Source of the DNA: Adiantum capillus-veneris
Taxonomy: Eukaryota > Streptophyta > Polypodiopsida > Polypodiales > Pteridaceae
Assembly: GCA_014529385.2 (NCBI GenBank)
Contig: CM043959.1
Location: 89,599,529 to 89,663,528, forward strand
Reading direction: 5' to 3'
Length of the DNA: 64,000 nucleotides
Shown here: in pieces, positions 59,246 through 64,000 of the stretch
Position numbering within the stretch: position 1 is the first letter of the stretch
Layout: each line of letters starts with the position of its first letter
Notes under the pieces: generated by a model
Seen by the model: the letters and a program-made list of their open reading frames with translations, nothing else
The model's database searches: none
What the model was told of the DNA's origin: nothing
Program-made: the position numbers and the translations under genes

Positions 59246-60592
59246 TATGACATGCTATACCTTTGATGATATCCCAATCTTCTTCGGAAACCTAGAAGAA
59301 GATGTTGATGATTTTCTTGCTGATTTTAGAATGGTTTGACGTATCCTTGGTAAAAGGGATGACATTGAAAAAGGGGATTTTCTATTGCTATGCCTTAGAG
59401 GCAACTCTGAGCAATGGTTTTGGAGTATGTCTTCTCAGATTGAAGATGGGTATACCCAAATTTCCAAAGCTTTGAAGACCAGATTCACTAAATTTCCAAC
59501 AACGGAGAAAGCATGGTCTTCGTTAGGGAGACTTCAACAACATGGTGAAGACTACTATGCTTATGAGGATATTTTTTCTCGTCAATGGGGAGGATATGGG
59601 TTTAGTTCTACATTTCCAGATTATGTAAAAATGGAGCAATTTATTTCGGGTTTGTCTCCTTTCCTAAAGACTAAGGTTACTTGTAGTGGACCCTCTACCT
59701 TTGAAGAAGCGGTCACTATTGCCCGAAGGAAGTTTCACAAGTACTTCTACATCAAAAATGGTTTCCATCGTGCTGGAAGAACCAAACATCATGAAAGTGT
59801 TTCTATCAAGGAGTCATCTCCTTTGCCATACTTGTCTCCTTCTATTCTGAAAAATGTTGAAGAAGTTACTTACATGCCAACTGATTATTCAAGTGCTAAA
59901 GTGTGTGGCCAAGATTCAAATGTGGAATCTCTTTCTTATACCTTTATCACAAGCATGCAAAAATCGACACAAGATATCTCAAATGGCATTGATGATTCAA
60001 TAATGGATACATCCAACCTTTTGGTGGAGGATCAATTTCTAGTCCGAGCAGACAAAGCTTTTGTGCAACATGACTCTATGGAGAATGAAGACCTTGAAGG
60101 TAACCTTGATCTTATGGAATGTTCTGAGAGTGTATCTCGTCTAAAAGAAGAGAGTGAAGAAGAATATGAAATCATAGGTGGGGAGATCATAGACCACATT
60201 GATCATAAAGATACGATTGTGTACATGGAATGCCAACTCCAAAACAAAGTAGAAGAGTGTGAGTTGAATCCATGTGAGGATAATCTTCAAGAAGTGTTTG
60301 AAGATGTTGAAAAGCATTGGTATGACCCAGGTATGTTAAGCATGAAGGACCCTATCATGCAAGAAGCCAAAGTTTTCACAAAATCAAATAGTAATCCGTC
60401 AACCTTTGAGGTGGTACAATGTGAGGAGTTACAACCTTGTCAAAGGGGGGGCTTAGAAGGGGATGAAGAACATGGGAGAGCAGTAAAAAATAAAATCATA
60501 AAAGGAAACTGTCAGAAGGGTATCATTCTCTCCAATGGTGTTTTAGTGGGTGGCTCTTCATTCATGGGACAATCTCTTAGCAAGAAAATCAG
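59246..60592 (+). pseudogene. Gag of the gag-only element, second copy (one nonsense codon, 3' truncated)
   Basis: Same start (MTCYTFDDIPIFFGNLEEDV) and intact where the first copy has its 2-base loss and TAA, but a TGA at about 59338 replaces the cysteine codon TGT seen in the first copy. After it the frame is open through the Gag core (from 59385) to the junction at about 60590, where it runs into X LTR sequence. The last residues read there (RARH) are not Gag. Confidence 0.8.
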
Positions 60593-61144
60593 AGCAAGAC
60601 ATTGAGAGGAGAAGAGTGGAGCTTATTGTTGGCAATTGTGGCATAAGAAATTAGAGACAAAGATGGAGAGAGTTTTAATGTTTTCCAACAAGGGGACACA
60701 AAGACAGAGGGAGTTTAGAGAGATTTTTGCAAAGCTCTTGTTAGCAATTGAGGAGGAGAATAACGACAATCGAATGAGAGTTTTGAGAGCTCTTGACTAC
60801 AAGAAAGGAGAGAGTTTTCTCGAGGGCAATTGATGCAAGAAAAGTGACATGGAGAAAAATTATCACCATCATCAACTTAAGATTGATTACTCATCTCCTT
60901 AAGCCTCGATGTCATTAATGGCCCAGTTAATCCTATAAATTGGGAGCTTAAACTCCTAGCTAGGGGATGATCTATGTGGCGGTGCTGTTAACAGCCCACC
61001 TTGGGTAAGGATTAAGCAGCTTGACTTGATTAATTGAAGTTTCCATAGACATTTGCACCCGTTGTTCTTATTCTCTCTCACACCTCTCACAGGTAGAGAC
61101 CCAGCGCCTTCCCGGCTCACGTTTCGGACACATATCCCTTGACA
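60593..61144 (+). repeat. 3' LTR of X, right part (copy D)
   Basis: Corresponds to copy B from about 38845 to 39405 (GAGTGGAGCTTATTGTTGGCAA onward, ending ACACATATCCCTTGACA). The ATGT duplication follows at 61145-61148. About 0.8 kb of the LTR between copies C and D is missing. Confidence 0.75.
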
Positions 61145-61855
61145 ATGTTCCATCTGTTGTGACTTAGTCTCCTCTTGTGAAATTATAGTTGTATCATGAC
61201 CAACATTACATCGTTCTTGACATTGAGAGTATTCAATTAAAGACATGCAAGCTTGGTCGAAATTGAGACCATCTTTATTAGAAAGAATGGTAATAATGTT
61301 ATCATAAGAAGAGTCCTTCACCGTGTCAAGGAGAAGTGTAATTAGTTGTTTTTGTGGAACAGGATCACTGACAGTAGCACAACAAGTTGATTAATAATGG
61401 ATTTGAAAGACTCAATATGTCCTGTCATGGCAGTACCAACTTCATATTGTAACTTGTTAAGAAAACCTCTCAAATAAAGTATTTCTGTAACAGATTTCTT
61501 TTGAAAGTTTGCAATAAGGTACTTCCCTACATCGTGGAAAGTAGGTAGTTCATATACATCAAGCAAAAGGCAATCAATAAGAGTGGAAAGAATATACTGA
61601 TGAGCTACTTTATCACGTCGTTGCCAATCCATATACGCAACATGCCAGTCTTCAAATACATGTCCTTCAGTGATAAGCACATTGCCATGATCCGTATCAA
61701 CAGGCTGAGGTGGAGATACAAGATTTCCAAGGAGAATATCAAAGAGTTTATTGCCTTCAAGAATTAACAACATCTTTTCTTTCTAACCAAGAAATCCTTG
61801 GCCTTGGAAAGGAGGAACTTAATGCTGGCCAGAAGGAAAACCGTTGATGAGAATA
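61145..61855 (-). pseudogene. Copia Gag N-terminal part (upstream part of the split gene)
   Basis: Minus-strand Gag of the UBN2/copia kind: GFLG, stop, KEKMLLILEGNKLFDILLGN, WQRRDKVAHQYILSTLID, YLIANFQKKSVTEIL, LQYEVGTAMTGHIESFKSI, then TKSQQMEH up to the X insertion. The zinc-knuckle and protease portion continues at 37007-36447. Stops near 61347-61370 and 61785-61830 show decay. Confidence 0.78.
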
Positions 61856-62890
61856 GTCATAGATATATCTTGTTGTGAGAAGATGTATAAGATTCCTGAG
61901 GATTGTAAAGAGATAGATGGTCTTGACGAATTGTGGAAACAAGTTAGAGAGGCCAATGAAGCCAATGACCTAAGAAGACGAGTAGACAAGACTGGTGATG
62001 AACGAGAAGTGTTTCTACCACCAATAGAGGAATTTGAGACTGGATCTCAAATGAATCTAGACGTGCGATCGTATTGGGGTGACAAAGGATCTGTACAATC
62101 TATGGATAGTCAACCCCATTTGCTAAGAACACTACCGTCCTACACGGGAGAGTACGAGACCAAGTCAGATGTGGTTGTAGTCCCATCACAGAGACTGTCT
62201 CCCAACAAAGCCATCGATTCAAAGGGGCTAGTAGATATTCTATCTACCCCAGTCACCTGTACAATAATGTTAGCCGAGTTGCTCAGAATAAGACCAAACA
62301 TGTGGGCTCATGTGGGTAAATGTCTAGAGAAATTTGGTGTAAAAACCCTAATGACTCAAATCGAGGAAGGCATCAAAGAGCTTGAAATGTCTCAACTAAA
62401 TACTAGGCCAGTGCCATTAAACAAAGTAGGCGAGTATTACGAGGGAGAAGATGGAAACACCACCCTTCCTGTGGAATTCAATAATGTAAAAACCATGGCA
62501 ATCCTTGACAGTGGAGTTGGTGTGGCCATTGCAACCAAAGAGGTTTGGAAAAAATGGGGACAACCTACCTTGATATCCACACGAATGACCCTGCAGCTTG
62601 CAGACGGACACAAGGAAAAGCCCCTAGGATTGCTAGAAAAAGTACTTGTTACTTCTTGTGGCATTGAATATGAACACACTTTTGCTGTTGTTGACTTTGG
62701 CAAGAAGAACAACTATGAAATCATTCTGGGAAGACCATTCATGCAACAATTGAAAATGGTCCAAGATTGGGGTTATGACAATATATACCTGATACATATG
62801 GAAACCATAACAAAGATAAACTTGAGTGACCATAGCTATAGGGATGTGACGAGAACACCGGTTGAGGAGTTTGATTCCGCCACAGTATAG
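61856..62890 (+). pseudogene. E7 gypsy protease region (E4-like)
   Basis: Readable from the ORF opening at 61844, but the first dozen residues belong to the copia junction. N-terminal part: CKEIDGLDELWKQVREANEA, then LRIRPNMWAHVGKCLEKF. The retropepsin-like block is TMAILDSGVGVAIATK (D222 of the ORF, D-S-G-V), then YEIILGRPFMQQLKMVQDW. It is the counterpart of E4 protease 1, one of the few places where the DSG triplet is intact. Its left side is truncated against the copia fragment. Confidence 0.75.
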
Positions 62891-64000
62891 CAGGATCATA
62901 ACTTCTGGCCCGGTTAGGTAAGCCTAAACAACTGTGGATGTGTGGAGCTTCACAATGTGGTAGCTTGAAACGTGAGGAATGTATCCTAGAGCGGGTTATA
63001 GAGGATAGGGACTATATCCCATAACCATTTCCTGAAGAAGAGTTAGAGTTTTTTGGATGGGAACACATCTTGGCTACTCTGGACGTGTGCGCCGTGGAGG
63101 ATGCTCCCACAACAAAGTTTTGTGATGAAAATGGCTATGATGTCGTTCCTTATTTTGCAGTGAGTGTAATCCAAGAAAATGAAGAGATCCAGACATCAAC
63201 AAGCTCTCAAAATAAGGAGCAAACAAAGAAATGTGGAGAATCAAAAGATGAAGAAGACGACGAGTTCTATGACTCTGTAGAACACTTCGAGCTTCAAGAA
63301 GATCAACGACCCGGGAATCAATGTCATCGCTACACGAATAAAGTGCATCAAAAGTGGATTCCAAAGTCCTCGGTGAAGACACAGCCACCACAAGCATCCT
63401 CATACATGGCTCCTAATAAGGAGGCAAAGACTCAGCTAGGAGGAATACGACCAGAGCAACTAGCTAACAATGCTCTAATCAATGGGCTAGAAAAGTCCTC
63501 CAAGAAACTACCACCCACGAGCAAACAGACAGTAACTTTTCACTACTAGCCAAAAAATCAAGGGAAAGTACAAGAAGTCAACCTTGATGAGGATAGTAGC
63601 GATAGTGATGAATCTTACGACATCCCCTATCATCAACTGAGGCCATCACTATCACCAACCCCTTCAGCAACAACAACCATGACAGGTCAAAAGAACAGGA
63701 CAACAAGCCAAAGCCAAAAAGCTCGACAAATCTGGATACCAAAATGCCAGATCGGACAAAAACAGATATGGATCAAGAAGACAAAGATCTCTAATGACAA
63801 GTCCCAAGATCCAACACCAAAACAAGGAAAGCATGCACGAACGGGTAAGAATATCACAAAATTGCAAGCTTTCACAACTCAGGTGTGGACTCCGACGAAG
63901 TTGATTCAAGCACAAAAAACTCAGGAATTCCTTTGGATTCCAAAACAACCATAGTATCAACTTTCAAAGCCTAAATCTCGTCACCAACCAAGCGTACAAG
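62891..64000 (+). pseudogene. E7 protease-RT linker with WIPK motifs, runs off the window
   Basis: After stops at 62888-63020 the frame opens at 63070-63549 and, past a TAG, at 63679-63954. It is Glu/Lys/Gln-rich. The motifs KWIPK, IWIPK, IWIKK, VWTPT and LWIPK recur in it. ATLDVCAVEDAP near its start aligns with ATIDTWGNRGTT in the E4 linker. RT would lie right of the window. The function of the W-x-P-K repeats is unknown. Confidence 0.55.

Larger units (their letters stand above)
51225..60592 (+). mobile_element. Gag-only LTR retrotransposon in LTR-internal-LTR-internal arrangement
   Basis: LTR 51225-53824, internal 53825-56340, LTR 56341-58934, second internal 58935-60592 truncated. The internal regions encode a Gag-like protein and no pol, the structure described for TR-GAG/LARD elements. 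The third LTR is missing: the second internal copy joins X LTR sequence at about 60590. PBS, PPT and LTR termini are clear. Confidence 0.85.
37004..61148 (+). mobile_element. X element (non-autonomous LTR retrotransposon) with large nested insertion, flanked by ATGT
   Basis: 5' LTR 37008-39405; internal 39406-41981; 3' LTR beginning at 41982 and ending at 61144, interrupted from about 43160 to 60592. ATGT flanks both outer ends (37004-37007 and 61145-61148). On both sides lies the same minus-strand copia gag, which would be continuous if X were absent. The internal region holds no recognisable gag, protease, RT or integrase, so it is LARD-like. Confidence 0.78.

Overview
The window looks like repeat-rich, gene-poor nuclear DNA of a land plant with a large genome. 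It is built almost entirely of nested LTR retrotransposons of both superfamilies (Ty1/copia and Ty3/gypsy). There is also a decayed tandem array of PLS-type pentatricopeptide-repeat (PPR) coding sequence and many GA/CT microsatellites. The abundance and style of the PPR modules (ITYACILKACG, SWNALIAGYAQ) fit a seed-free vascular plant, most likely a fern; that assignment is inference. I see no intact host gene, no rRNA or tRNA gene and no CRISPR. || Layout. 1-2841: 5' part of a minus-strand copia element (E1), inserted into a plus-strand copia element (E2, 2842-9416). E2's integrase is itself split by an LTR-derived insertion of a family I call X (3867-7094). 9417-13620: a decayed copia RT piece (E3) and a decayed gypsy chromovirus with a chromodomain remnant. 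13640 to about 23600: a 5'-truncated, non-chromoviral gypsy element (E4). It carries an unusual second aspartic-protease domain after integrase and is interrupted by a complete 1.39-kb non-autonomous TRIM-like element with 5-bp target-site duplications. 24680-34574: an LTR (E6) split by a complete 9.26-kb minus-strand Tat-type gypsy element (E5) with dual RNase H, both LTRs, PBS, PPT and a 4-bp TSD. || 36447-61855 is a multi-level nest. A minus-strand copia gag (parts at 36447-37007 and 61145-61855) is split by an X element flanked by the 4-bp TSD ATGT. X has a 2.4-kb 5' LTR (37008-39405), an internal region (39406-41981) with an unfamiliar acidic ORF and no gag or pol I can recognise, and a 3' LTR. 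That 3' LTR is broken into 41982 to about 43160 and 60593-61144. The intervening DNA holds a four-unit tandem array of PPR pseudogene sequence (43931-50960) and a gag-only LTR element arranged LTR-internal-LTR-internal (51225-60592). From about 61860 to the end lies the protease/linker part of another E4-like gypsy element (E7). || How parts relate. The TRIM-like element appears to be a deletion derivative of E1, because they share LTR, PBS and about 600 bp of leader. The gag-only element shares PBS and PPT features with the pol-bearing element E5, so E5-type proteins may mobilise it. X LTRs carry PPR gene fragments related to the nearby array. Nearly every ORF carries frameshifts, nonsense codons or active-site changes, so the annotated coding regions are mainly pseudogenes.
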